A DNA stretch of 64,000 bases from NCBI RefSeq assembly GCF_037152535.1, contig NZ_JBBCMA010000001.1:2356001-2420000 (forward strand), written 5' to 3'. Below, in pieces: positions 18,369 to 26,703 of the stretch. The notes beneath the pieces are model-generated. The model was not told the origin of the DNA. It saw only the letters and a list, made by a program, of their open reading frames with translations, and ran no database searches. Source of the DNA: Leclercia sp. AS011 (GTDB taxonomy: Bacteria > Pseudomonadota > Gammaproteobacteria > Enterobacterales > Enterobacteriaceae). Each line of letters starts with the position of its first letter. The stretch's first letter is position 1. A program made the position numbers and the translations under genes.

Positions 18369-19386
18369 GAAGTTCTCCTGCGGCGAAATCGTCAAATGCC
18401 CGATCGGAAACCGGAATAATGTGACGGGAGATAAACTCGCGCCCTTCCCGCGCCCCGGTGTCACCATCCTTCAGGCAGCACTCCCACTCCAGCACCGCCC
18501 AGCCGTCGTAGTCGTACTGGGTCAGCTTGCTGAAGATGCCCTTAAAGTCGATCTGGCCGTCGCCCGGGGAGCGGAAGCGCCCGGCGCGGTTGATCCAGCT
18601 CTGATACCCGCCGTATACCCCGCTGCGCCCGTTGGGGCGGTACTCGGCATCCTTGACGTGGAACGCCTTAATGCGGGTGTGGTAGTGGTCGATAAAGGCC
18701 AGATAATCCATCTGCTGCAACAGCAGGTGGCTGGGATCGTAAAGAATGTTGCAGCGCGGGTGGTTGTCCACCAGAGCCAGGAAACGCTCGAAGGTGACGC
18801 CGTCGTGCAGATCTTCCCCGGGGTGGATCTCGTAGCAGACATTCACCCCCTGCTCGTCGAAGGCATCCAGAACCGGCCGCCAGCGGCGGGCCAGCTCGCT
18901 GAACGCCTCCTGGAAACGCGCCTCGTTATGCGGCGGCCAGGGGTACATAAACGGCCAGGCCAGCGATCCCGAAAAGGTGGCGTGGGCGGTTAACCCGAGC
19001 CGGGCCGAGGCCAGCGCCGCCTTAGTGACGATATCGGTCGCCCAGGCCTGGCGGGCGGCCGCGTTGCCGCGCACCGCCTGCGGGGCGAAGTTATCGAACG
19101 CCTCGTCATAGACCGGGTTAACGGCGATCAGCTGCCCTTCCAGATGGGTGGAGAGCTCGCTGATGACCAGCCCGTGGTTCGCCAGTTTGCCGCTGATCTC
19201 GTCGCAGTAGGTCTGGCTCTCTGCCGCCAGCTCTACGTCAAAAATCGCTTTGTGATTGCAGGGAATTTGCAGCGCCTTGTAGCCCTTTTCCGCTGCCCAG
19301 CCTGCCAGCCCGTCGAGGGTGTTAAACGGCGGTTGCCCGCCGATAAACTGCGACAGAAAAATTCCCGGGCCTTTAATTGTCCTCAT
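18361..19386 (-). CDS. Sugar phosphate isomerase/epimerase family TIM-barrel protein
   Basis: The 341-residue AP-endonuclease-2-type barrel has its metal ligands in place: Glu in VCYEIHPGED, Asp/His in ILYDPSHLL, His in IKAFHVKDAE and Glu in WAVLEWECC. An AGGAGG Shine-Dalgarno lies 4 bp before ATG 19386. Relatives act as xylose-isomerase-like epimerases, inosose isomerases, or 3-keto-glycoside lyases and hydratases. It is the middle gene of the three-gene operon. Upstream is the permease, 15 bp away. Confidence 0.9.
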   Translation of the reverse strand: MRTIKGPGIFLSQFIGGQPPFNTLDGLAGWAAEKGYKALQIPCNHKAIFDVELAAESQTYCDEISGKLANHGLVISELSTHLEGQLIAVNPVYDEAFDNFAPQAVRGNAAARQAWATDIVTKAALASARLGLTAHATFSGSLAWPFMYPWPPHNEARFQEAFSELARRWRPVLDAFDEQGVNVCYEIHPGEDLHDGVTFERFLALVDNHPRCNILYDPSHLLLQQMDYLAFIDHYHTRIKAFHVKDAEYRPNGRSGVYGGYQSWINRAGRFRSPGDGQIDFKGIFSKLTQYDYDGWAVLEWECCLKDGDTGAREGREFISRHIIPVSDRAFDDFAAGELHD

Positions 19387-19401
19387 ACCACCTCCTGAAC
19401 A

Positions 19402-20640
19402 TTACGCCTTGTCATCGTCATATTTGAACGTGACAAGGAAAATCAGCGCGATGACCGCAGCCGCCACTGCCGGGATCCACCAGAAGGTGACCCAGGCCTG
19501 TGGCACGGTCTGCCCCGCCACCAGGCGGTTGTACAGCGCGCCGGAAATCTGAGAGCCGAGCAGCATGCCGATACCGTAAGTGAACATCACGATCATGCTC
19601 TGCGCCTGGCCTTTTACCTTTTCGCCCGCCACGCGGTCGGTGTAGATAAAGCCCACCACAAAGAAGAAGTCATAGCAGACGCCGTGCAGCAGGATGCCGA
19701 GATAGAGCAGGAAACGCCCTTCCTCGCTGACGCCGAGGGCAAACATGGCGTAACGAACGAACCACGCCAGCATGCCGATCAGCAGCATGTATTTGACGCC
19801 CAGACGGCGGAACAGCAGCGGGATCACCAGCATGAAGAAGATTTCAGACATCTGGCCGAAGGACATGGCGGTACTGACGTCGGCGATCCCCGCATCCGCC
19901 AGGTACGACGCAGTGTAGGCGTAGTAGGTGCCCAACGGGACGGAGATCAGCATTGCGCACAGGCAGAAGATAAAGAAGTGACGGGTTTTCAGCAGTGCGA
20001 AAGCGTCGGCGCAGAACAGATCCCGCATTTTGACCGGCATCCCTTTAGCCGGGGCCGGCGTATGCGGCAGGGTCAGGCTGTAGAGCGCCAGCAGGACGGA
20101 GCTGGCCGCCGCCACCTGGAAGATGGTGACGCTTGCGGCCACGCCGGTCACGCCGATAAAGATCCCGGCGACAATCCAGCCGATGGTGCCAAACACGCGG
20201 ACCACCGGGAAGGTCTTGTCGACGTTCGCCAGGCTGTGGAAGGCGATGTTGTTGGTCAACGCCAGGGTCGGCATGTAGCAGAGCGTATAGCCAAACAGCA
20301 GGCCGATCAGCAGCGCACCATTTTCCGCAATCAGTGCCCCCGGCACGAACCACAGGATCGCCGCGCCGGCCAGGTGCATCACCGCCATCACCTTTTGCGA
20401 GGCGAAGAAGCGGTCCACCAGCATCCCGAGGACGAACGGCGACAGAATCGAGGCAATCGGCCCGGCGGAGAAGGCATCGCCGATCAGCAATGACATGTTG
20501 TACTGGGTCATCACCAGACCGAGGGTGACCGACCAGCTACCCCAGATAAAAAATTGCAGGAACATCATCAGCGACAGGCGCGGCACCAGCATCCGGTGCT
20601 GCCCTATCACCTTTCCACTACTTTCAGTTGTTGACACCAT
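19402..20640 (-). CDS. MFS permease of the nucleoside:H+ symporter (NupG/XapB/YegT) family
   Basis: The 412-residue protein has 12 predicted helices and NHS-family motifs: LMMFLQFFIWGSWSV at TM1, the loop LVDRFFASQKVMA, and GQMSEIFFM at TM7. I chose ATG 20640 (GGGG about 7 bp upstream) over an in-frame GTG at 20652. Its place in an oxidoreductase/isomerase operon suggests a sugar or glycoside ligand rather than a nucleoside (inference). It is the first gene of the operon, directly downstream of twin LacI-type operators. Confidence 0.88.
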   Translation of the reverse strand: MVSTTESSGKVIGQHRMLVPRLSLMMFLQFFIWGSWSVTLGLVMTQYNMSLLIGDAFSAGPIASILSPFVLGMLVDRFFASQKVMAVMHLAGAAILWFVPGALIAENGALLIGLLFGYTLCYMPTLALTNNIAFHSLANVDKTFPVVRVFGTIGWIVAGIFIGVTGVAASVTIFQVAAASSVLLALYSLTLPHTPAPAKGMPVKMRDLFCADAFALLKTRHFFIFCLCAMLISVPLGTYYAYTASYLADAGIADVSTAMSFGQMSEIFFMLVIPLLFRRLGVKYMLLIGMLAWFVRYAMFALGVSEEGRFLLYLGILLHGVCYDFFFVVGFIYTDRVAGEKVKGQAQSMIVMFTYGIGMLLGSQISGALYNRLVAGQTVPQAWVTFWWIPAVAAAVIALIFLVTFKYDDDKA

Positions 20641-20661
20641 GATCTGCCCCACCCTTAAAAA

Positions 20662-20705
20662 GTAATCGATTACAAAACCGTATCACATGAAAAGTAATCG
20701 ATTAC
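20662..20705. promoter_or_regulatory. Twin LacI-type operators of the sugar operon
   Basis: The 12 bp palindrome GTAATCGATTAC occurs twice, at 20662-20673 and 20694-20705, starts 32 bp apart (about three helical turns). Each copy has identical flanks, AAA before and AAAAC after. The pair lies 22-65 bp upstream of the permease ATG. Duplicate sites on one face of the helix are typical of LacI/CytR-type repressor binding. Confidence 0.85.
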
Positions 20706-20779
20706 AAAACAAAGATCCTGTGGATCGATTAAGAAGTGGGAGGGGGGTCACGATAAAGGTGTGGATCGGTGTGGGAGGT

Positions 20780-20857
20780 GCCGGGTGGCGGCTTCGCCTT
20801 ACCCGGCCTACGGGTCCTGACGCTTTTGTAGGCCCGGTAAGCGTAGCGCCACCGGGC
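20780..20857. repeat. REP pair (BIME) downstream of pheP
   Basis: Opposed REP palindromes lie at 20780-20811 and 20828-20857. They sit between the sugar-operon promoter and the pheP stop codon, 10 bp from the latter, and probably serve as the pheP 3' end. Confidence 0.85.
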
Positions 20858-20866
20858 AAAGGCGTA

Positions 20867-22255
20867 TTACTTCTTGCGTGACAGCTTAAACGCCACAAAC
20901 AGGAACACGACCCACACCGGCAGCAGGATTGCCGAGGTGCGCATCCCGTCCATGGTGCACATCAGGACCAGGATCATCGCCAGGAAGGCGATACAGATGT
21001 AGTTCCCTGCCGGATAGAGCAGCGCCTTGAACTGGGTCTCGCGCCCTTTGCGGCGCATCGCCGCGCGGAAGCGCAGGTGCGCCAGGCAGATCATGATCCA
21101 GTTCAGCAGCAGGGTCGCGACCACCAGCGCCATCAGCAGGCCAAAGGCTTCGTGCGGCAGCAGGTAGTTGACCAGCACCACCAGCGAGGTGATGGCTCCG
21201 GAGAGCAGCAGCGAGTTGACCGGTACGCCGCGACGGCTGACGCGGGTCAGGAACTTCGGCGCGTTGCCCTGTACGGAGAGGCCAAACAGCATCCGGCTGT
21301 TGGAGTAGACGCCGCTGTTGTAGACCGACAGCGAGGCCACCAGAATCACAAAGTTGAGCGCCGATGCCACCACGTTGCTGTTCAGATCGTGGAAAATCAT
21401 CACAAACGGACTGCTGTCGGACTTCACTTCCACCCACGGATAGAGCGCCAGCAGCACCACCAGCGAACCGATATAGAACAGCAGAATACGGTACACCACC
21501 TGGTTGACCGCTTTCGGAATGCTTTTATGCGGATCCTGGGCTTCGGCGGCGGTAATGCCGATCAGCTCCAGCCCGCCAAAGGAGAACATGATCACCGCCA
21601 GGGAGAGCACCAGCCCTTTCCAGCCGGTAGCGAGGAAGCCGCCGTGCTGCCAAAGATTATCGATGGTCGCCCGCTCGCCGCCGTGTCCGGAGAAGAGCAG
21701 CCACAGGCCAAAGCCGATCATGCCGATGATGGCCAACACCTTGATTAAGGCGAACCAGAACTCGGTCTCACCGTACAGGCGCACGTTCACCAGGTTAACG
21801 GCGTTAATGATGATGAAGAACACCGCCGCCCAGATCCAGGTTGGCACGTCCGGCAGCCAGTACTGCATATAGATGCCCGCGGCGGTCAGCTCCGCCATGC
21901 CCACCAGCACGAACATCACCCAGTAGTTCCAGCCGGAGAGGAACCCCGCAAACGGGCCCCAGTATTTGTAGGCAAAATGGGCGAAGGAGCCGGATACGGG
22001 TTCTTCCACCACCATCTCGCCGAGCTGGCGCATGATCAGAAAAGCGATAATACCCGCGATGGCATAACCCAGCAGCACCGCAGGGCCAGCCATCTGAATG
22101 GCGGGACCGATGCCGAGGAACAGCCCGGTGCCGATAGCGCCACCGAGGGCGATAAGTTGAATATGTCGGTTCTGTAAACCACGATGCAGCGTCGGTGTCT
22201 GTTCCGACGAGGCTTCAGCAACACCATTGCCTGAAGCGGATGACGCGTTTTTCAC
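20867..22255 (-). CDS. pheP: Phenylalanine-specific permease PheP
   Basis: The 462-residue amino-acid permease (APC superfamily, 12 helices) is near-identical to E. coli PheP from LHRGLQNRHIQLIALGGAIG onward. The conserved TM1 GAIGTGLFLG, TM3 and TM10 segments are intact. The start is GTG 22255 (VKNAS, matching E. coli MKNAS) with an AGGGG Shine-Dalgarno; an upstream extension of the frame has no support. It imports phenylalanine, and weakly tyrosine, with protons at the inner membrane. In E. coli it neighbours ybdG; here the LacI/oxidoreductase operon separates them. Confidence 0.96.
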   Translation of the reverse strand: MKNASSASGNGVAEASSEQTPTLHRGLQNRHIQLIALGGAIGTGLFLGIGPAIQMAGPAVLLGYAIAGIIAFLIMRQLGEMVVEEPVSGSFAHFAYKYWGPFAGFLSGWNYWVMFVLVGMAELTAAGIYMQYWLPDVPTWIWAAVFFIIINAVNLVNVRLYGETEFWFALIKVLAIIGMIGFGLWLLFSGHGGERATIDNLWQHGGFLATGWKGLVLSLAVIMFSFGGLELIGITAAEAQDPHKSIPKAVNQVVYRILLFYIGSLVVLLALYPWVEVKSDSSPFVMIFHDLNSNVVASALNFVILVASLSVYNSGVYSNSRMLFGLSVQGNAPKFLTRVSRRGVPVNSLLLSGAITSLVVLVNYLLPHEAFGLLMALVVATLLLNWIMICLAHLRFRAAMRRKGRETQFKALLYPAGNYICIAFLAMILVLMCTMDGMRTSAILLPVWVVFLFVAFKLSRKK

Positions 22256-22324
22256 GTCTGACCCCTGTCTCTTTTTATGGAAGGGGCACCTTTTAACACT
22301 TCGGACAGACGGGAGCAAGTTAAA

Positions 22325-22350
22325 CGCCGGGCAACGGTTGCTGCCCGGCG
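22325..22350 (-). terminator. Terminator of the phoX-like gene
   Basis: A 9 bp perfect stem (CGCCGGGCA / TGCCCGGCG) with an 8-base loop lies 9 bp past the stop. On the minus strand it is followed by a short T-rich GTTTAACTTG. Confidence 0.7.
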
Positions 22351-22358
22351 GGAGGCGA

Positions 22359-24332
22359 TCACGAACCGATAATGCCGCCATCCGCTCTGGTGATGACCAC
22401 CGTCGAGGCGCGGGGGCGCCCCTGCGGATTATTGTCCGGCCAGTTAGAAACGGCGCGCGGGTTTGCCGGATCGGTAATGTCGTCCCCGCCCTCGCCTGGA
22501 TGCTGAATATTAATAAACAGCGTACGGTTGTCCGGGGTGAACGCAATGCCGGTGATTTCGCAGCCGCGCGGGCCGGTCAGGAAGCGGCGATATTCATTGG
22601 TGCCCGGAATGGTCGCCACCATCTGGTTATTGCCCATCCCCTCATACGATTTCTTGTTAATGGTGCTGGAGGAGACGTCGGTCTGGATCCAGAGCACGCC
22701 CTGATGGTCAAACGACAGGCCGTCCGGGCTGCCAAATTCGGCCCCCTTCATGCTGCCCTTCGCCTTTTCATCCGCGGTATCCGTTCGCCCGGCCAGCACC
22801 AGAATGTCCCATTTGAAGCGTAACGCAGCAGGATCGCCGCCCTCTTCGTACCAGTGCATAATGTGACCGAAGGCGTTATTGGCCCGGGGATTGGCCGCAT
22901 CTACTGGCGCTTTGCCCTCTTTGCCACGATCGCTATTGTTGGTGAGCGTGCAGTAGACGCTGCCACTGCTGTGTGGATCCACCGCGATCCACTCCGGGCG
23001 ATCCATTTTGGTCGCCCCCACGGCATCGGCCGCCAGACGGGTTTTAATCAACAAATCTCCCTGGTTTTCGAACCCTTTGCTCTTATCCAGGCCGTTCTGA
23101 CCAAAGACCAGCGGCAGCCACTCGCCGGAGCCGTCGTCGTTGAATCTGGCGACGTAGAGCGTGCCGGCGGTCAGCAGCTGCAGATTGGCTTCGCGATCCG
23201 CCGGACTGTATTTATTGTCGGAAACAAATTTGTAGATGTACTCAAACTTCTGGTCATCGCCCATATAGGTGACCACGCGCTTATCTGCGGCCAGGGAGAC
23301 GGCGGCACCTTCATGCTTGAAGCGCCCCAGCGCAGTGTGCTTGCGCGGCGTGGAATCGGGATTGTAGGGATCGATCTCGACCACCCAGCCAAAGCGATTC
23401 GGCTCGTTAGGCGTTTTATCCACGTTGAACCTGTCATCCACTTCACTCCAGCGGTAGGACTCATCGCTGTCGCTGATGCCGTAGCGTTTCTCCAGGGCGT
23501 TACGCTCGCCTTTCTTGACGAAAATATCCGACCAGTTCTCTTCGCAGGTGAGGTAGGTTCCCCAGGGGGTGTAACCGTTAGCGCAGTTTTGCATGGTGCC
23601 GAGCACCTGCTCGCCCTGAGGATCGACGGCGGTTTTCATTAACTCTTGCTGACGCGCCGGGCCGGTGAGCTGCATAGGGGTGTTCACCGTGATGCGGCGG
23701 GCAAAGCCGGAGGGGCGCACCACTTCCCAGTCGCTACCGTTCTTTTTCACTTCGATAATCGATACGCCCATGGCGTTCTGGCCTTTGCGCGCCTTCTCCA
23801 GGCTCCAGCTGGCAGTGCCGTCACTAAAGAGCATGCCGTTGTCGATGTACTCGTGGTTCATCGCCAGCAGGCCGTGGCCGGGACTCTCCTCCCCTTGCGG
23901 CAGGCTAAACCACGCCATACCGTCATGGTGCATGCCCGCCTGCGCCGCCTGCTCGTCTGCCGTGTTGCTGGCGTCGAATTTGAATGCCGGCATATTCCCC
24001 TTGATGCCGGTGGCGTCGCCCCAGCGGTAGAAAGGACGCGCGATGTAGCCCTCGGGCACCCTGACCCTATCCTCGGTCGAGACCGGAATGCTGGTAAAGC
24101 CGAGCGACACCGCTTTGCTCAGGGCTGAAGGCTGTGAAACCGCAGCCAGAGCGTTTTCAGGCTTGAGTAAAAAGGGGAAGGAGGCGGCGGCACCGGCAAC
24201 GGCACCCATCTGCAGGAAACGGCGGCGGGAGAGGAACATCTCCGCCACGCTGGAAAATACCGGATTAGCGCTGGGATTACTGACATCGTCGCGATGTTCT
24301 TTTTTGAATACGGACTTAAGAGGTTTACCCAC
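22359..24332 (-). CDS. PhoX-family (DUF839) Tat-exported phosphatase
   Basis: The 657-residue protein starts at GTG 24332 with an AAGGAAG Shine-Dalgarno. A twin-arginine signal lies at residues 35-41 (SRRRFLQ), with a hydrophobic stretch and an ALAA cleavage region following. The remainder is the PhoX/DUF839 beta-propeller: GDATGIKGNMP, LAMNHEY and TCEENWSDIF near the middle, PDGLSFDHQGVLWI near the end. PhoX enzymes are Ca2+/Fe3+-dependent alkaline phosphatases secreted folded to the periplasm or cell surface. A good PhoB box upstream supports a phosphate-starvation role. The exact substrate range is unknown. It is absent from the E. coli K-12 backbone here. Confidence 0.9.
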   Translation of the reverse strand: MGKPLKSVFKKEHRDDVSNPSANPVFSSVAEMFLSRRRFLQMGAVAGAAASFPFLLKPENALAAVSQPSALSKAVSLGFTSIPVSTEDRVRVPEGYIARPFYRWGDATGIKGNMPAFKFDASNTADEQAAQAGMHHDGMAWFSLPQGEESPGHGLLAMNHEYIDNGMLFSDGTASWSLEKARKGQNAMGVSIIEVKKNGSDWEVVRPSGFARRITVNTPMQLTGPARQQELMKTAVDPQGEQVLGTMQNCANGYTPWGTYLTCEENWSDIFVKKGERNALEKRYGISDSDESYRWSEVDDRFNVDKTPNEPNRFGWVVEIDPYNPDSTPRKHTALGRFKHEGAAVSLAADKRVVTYMGDDQKFEYIYKFVSDNKYSPADREANLQLLTAGTLYVARFNDDGSGEWLPLVFGQNGLDKSKGFENQGDLLIKTRLAADAVGATKMDRPEWIAVDPHSSGSVYCTLTNNSDRGKEGKAPVDAANPRANNAFGHIMHWYEEGGDPAALRFKWDILVLAGRTDTADEKAKGSMKGAEFGSPDGLSFDHQGVLWIQTDVSSSTINKKSYEGMGNNQMVATIPGTNEYRRFLTGPRGCEITGIAFTPDNRTLFINIQHPGEGGDDITDPANPRAVSNWPDNNPQGRPRASTVVITRADGGIIGS

Positions 24333-24375
24333 GATGGCTTCCTTTCTTTAGGCTAAGAAATGACAAAGTGGGAAC

Positions 24376-24409
24376 ACTATAAGAACAATTGATTACATTT
24401 TTATAACAG
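24376..24409 (-). promoter_or_regulatory. PhoB box and -10 of the phoX-like gene
   Basis: On the minus strand CTGTTATAAAAATGTAAT (24409-24392) matches 15 of 18 positions of the PhoB box as I know it, two CTGTnA-type direct repeats 11 bp apart. Exactly 10 bp further lies TATAGT (24381-24376) as the -10. PhoB boxes normally replace the -35 at this spacing. The start codon is 43 bp beyond. Confidence 0.75.
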
Positions 24410-24452
24410 TCAGAAGGAGGGGCATCCCTGCCCCGGATAACGAGGGTCGAAC

Positions 24453-26639
24453 TCAGAACTCGTAGCCGACGGAAACCTTAAAGGTGCGCGGCTCGCCCTG
24501 GAACAGGTAGGTGCCGCCGTCGTCCACGCTTGACCAGTAGTTCTCGTCGGTGACGTTTTCGATCCCGGCGCGAACGGTCATCTGGTTCTGGTCATTGTTG
24601 ACCGCGAAGCGGTAACGCATGCCCAGATCCAGGGTGGTGTAGCTGTCCAGCTTTTTGCTGTTCGCCAGATCCGCATACTGCGATCCGGAGTGGTTCACGC
24701 GGGCGGTGGCGGTCAGGCCGTCGATGGGCTTGATGTCATACTCCGCGCCCAGCACGCCGTAGAACGACGGAACGCCGATGGCGTCGTTGCCCTGGTTCAC
24801 CCCATTGTTGGTTTTGGTCAGCTCCGCCTGCAGCCAGGTGGCGCTGGCGTTCAGACGCAGGCCCAGCATCGGCTCGCCAAAGACGTTCAGCTCCACGCCG
24901 CGGTTACGCTGCTCGGCATCCAGACCGTAGTGTTTGGTCTGGCTGTCGAGAATGGCGGACGGCATTTTGATCTCAAACAGCGCCAGCGAGCCGCCAATGC
25001 GACCGAAATCGGCCTTCACGCCCACCTCATTCTGCTTAGAGTGGACGATCCCGGTGCTCTGGCCGTAGTTGGTGGCGGTGTTGGGCGCGGTTTTACCCGG
25101 CTGCAGCGCCTCGGTGTGGTTGGCATACAGCGATACCGTCTCCCACGGCTTGTAGACCACGCCGTAGGTCGGCATCCAGCGGTCGCCATCGAAGCTGTCA
25201 CCGGCGTTTTCCATGCCGGTCACTTTGTTATAGCCGCGGATCACCACTTTCTGATGACGCGCGCCGACGGTGAAGAGCAGTTTGTCATCCAGCACGCCGA
25301 GGGTGTCGCTCAGCAGCCAGCCCTGGGTGCGGGTGCGGCCGCTGGTCAGCGGATCGCTGTAGTTACCGCCTGCCCCATTGGAGTTGGTGCTTGGTGGCGC
25401 ATCCACGCCGGTATTGTGGTAGATGTTGGTGACCGGGTTGTTCGCCGCCGCCGACATCTTCCAGGCGATTTTCTCGTTTTTGGTCATCGCCGAGTAGCCG
25501 ACGTTGACCTTGTGGGTCACAAAGCCGGTAGCAAAGTTGCCGCGGATGCCCGCCATGCCACTCACGCTGTCGCTGATACGGTTGGTATCGAGGCGGGTTG
25601 CCGTCGCTTTGCCGCTCTTGTCCGCCAGCTTCGCGCCGCTGTACAGCCCCTCTTCATGGGCGTGCTGGGCCCCCAGACCGGTATAAGCGGTCCAGCTGTC
25701 GGTGATGTCGTACTCGCTGCGCCACATGCCGAATTCGTTTTCGATATTGCTGTAGGCCCATTTCTGCGAGTAGTTGCGATCGTTTTTCGGCGGCTCGGGC
25801 ACGAAGTTCACCCCAGCCACGTTGACGCCGGTTTCCGAGCCGTGGAAGGTTTTCTTCTGATAGCCCAGGTCCAGGGCGCTGCGGAACGAGTCGCCCGCAT
25901 AGTCCAGACCGGTGGAGAGCAGCGTGGTGCGGCGACGATCGTTCGCCACCGGCGCTTCGCCTTCACGGTGAACGACGTTAACGCGGGCACCAAACTGGTC
26001 GCTGTCGCCAAAGCGACGCCCGGCATCGAGGGTGGTGCCAATCTGCGAATCGGAGGTATAGTCGACCCCCACTTTCGCCTGCGGGGTTGCCCCGGCATGT
26101 TTCGGCTCGAGGTTGATCATCCCGCCGACGCCGGAGCTGGCCGCGCCGTTCATTAGCGAGTTAGCGCCTTTGAAGATCTCAATGCGATCCACCATCTGGG
26201 CATCCACCACCTGACGCGGCAGCACGCCGGAGAGGCCGCCGAAGGTCATGTCATCTCCGTCGAACTTCAGGCCGCGAATGCGGTAGCTCTCCGCGCTGTT
26301 GCCGTAGCCCTGCACGGACTGGACGCCCGCATCGTTCGCCACCACATCGGCAATGGTGCGCGCCTGCTGATCTTCCACCAGCTTTGAGGTGTAGCTGATG
26401 ATGTTAAAGGGCACGTCCATGGCATTTTGCTGACCGAGCATCCCCATGCGCCCGCCGTTCGCCACCTGCCCGTCGAGGAAGGCCGGTACCAGCTGGTCGC
26501 CGCCGGGCTTGAAGTCGCTGGCGGCGGACTGGACCACAATGGTCTCTTCTTTTTTGCTGTCGGCGGCAAACGCCGTGTGTGAGGCGGCACTGATAGCGAT
26601 CGCCAGCAGCGTTTTATTCATTTTTCTGGTGTGGTTCAT
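24453..26639 (-). CDS. TonB-dependent siderophore receptor
   Basis: The 728-residue outer-membrane receptor starts at ATG 26639. A signal peptide ends at AFAAD, followed by a TonB box-like ETIVV (about residue 30). The plug has the siderophore-receptor signature QSVQGYGNSAESYRIRG and RIEIFKGANSLMNG. The barrel ends with the C-terminal Phe needed for BAM recognition (SVGYEF). The plug resembles hydroxamate-type receptors such as FcuA, FoxA and FhuE more than Fiu or FepA, but the ligand is not assigned. It follows the beta-propeller lipoprotein by 64 bp on the same strand, behind a Fur box. Confidence 0.93.
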   Translation of the reverse strand: MNHTRKMNKTLLAIAISAASHTAFAADSKKEETIVVQSAASDFKPGGDQLVPAFLDGQVANGGRMGMLGQQNAMDVPFNIISYTSKLVEDQQARTIADVVANDAGVQSVQGYGNSAESYRIRGLKFDGDDMTFGGLSGVLPRQVVDAQMVDRIEIFKGANSLMNGAASSGVGGMINLEPKHAGATPQAKVGVDYTSDSQIGTTLDAGRRFGDSDQFGARVNVVHREGEAPVANDRRRTTLLSTGLDYAGDSFRSALDLGYQKKTFHGSETGVNVAGVNFVPEPPKNDRNYSQKWAYSNIENEFGMWRSEYDITDSWTAYTGLGAQHAHEEGLYSGAKLADKSGKATATRLDTNRISDSVSGMAGIRGNFATGFVTHKVNVGYSAMTKNEKIAWKMSAAANNPVTNIYHNTGVDAPPSTNSNGAGGNYSDPLTSGRTRTQGWLLSDTLGVLDDKLLFTVGARHQKVVIRGYNKVTGMENAGDSFDGDRWMPTYGVVYKPWETVSLYANHTEALQPGKTAPNTATNYGQSTGIVHSKQNEVGVKADFGRIGGSLALFEIKMPSAILDSQTKHYGLDAEQRNRGVELNVFGEPMLGLRLNASATWLQAELTKTNNGVNQGNDAIGVPSFYGVLGAEYDIKPIDGLTATARVNHSGSQYADLANSKKLDSYTTLDLGMRYRFAVNNDQNQMTVRAGIENVTDENYWSSVDDGGTYLFQGEPRTFKVSVGYEF

Positions 26640-26703
26640 GATTAATCCGTTCAAAGTTCGCGCAAAATGGCCCGTTACCGGGCCTTAATCGTTATGAGAA
26701 AGA

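Noticed and set aside
24419..24434. GGGGCA / TGCCCC hairpin after the TonB receptor as a terminator
   Set aside because: The stem is short and the minus-strand flank TCCTTCTGAC is a poor T-tract. It also lies next to the PhoB box region, so it was not called.
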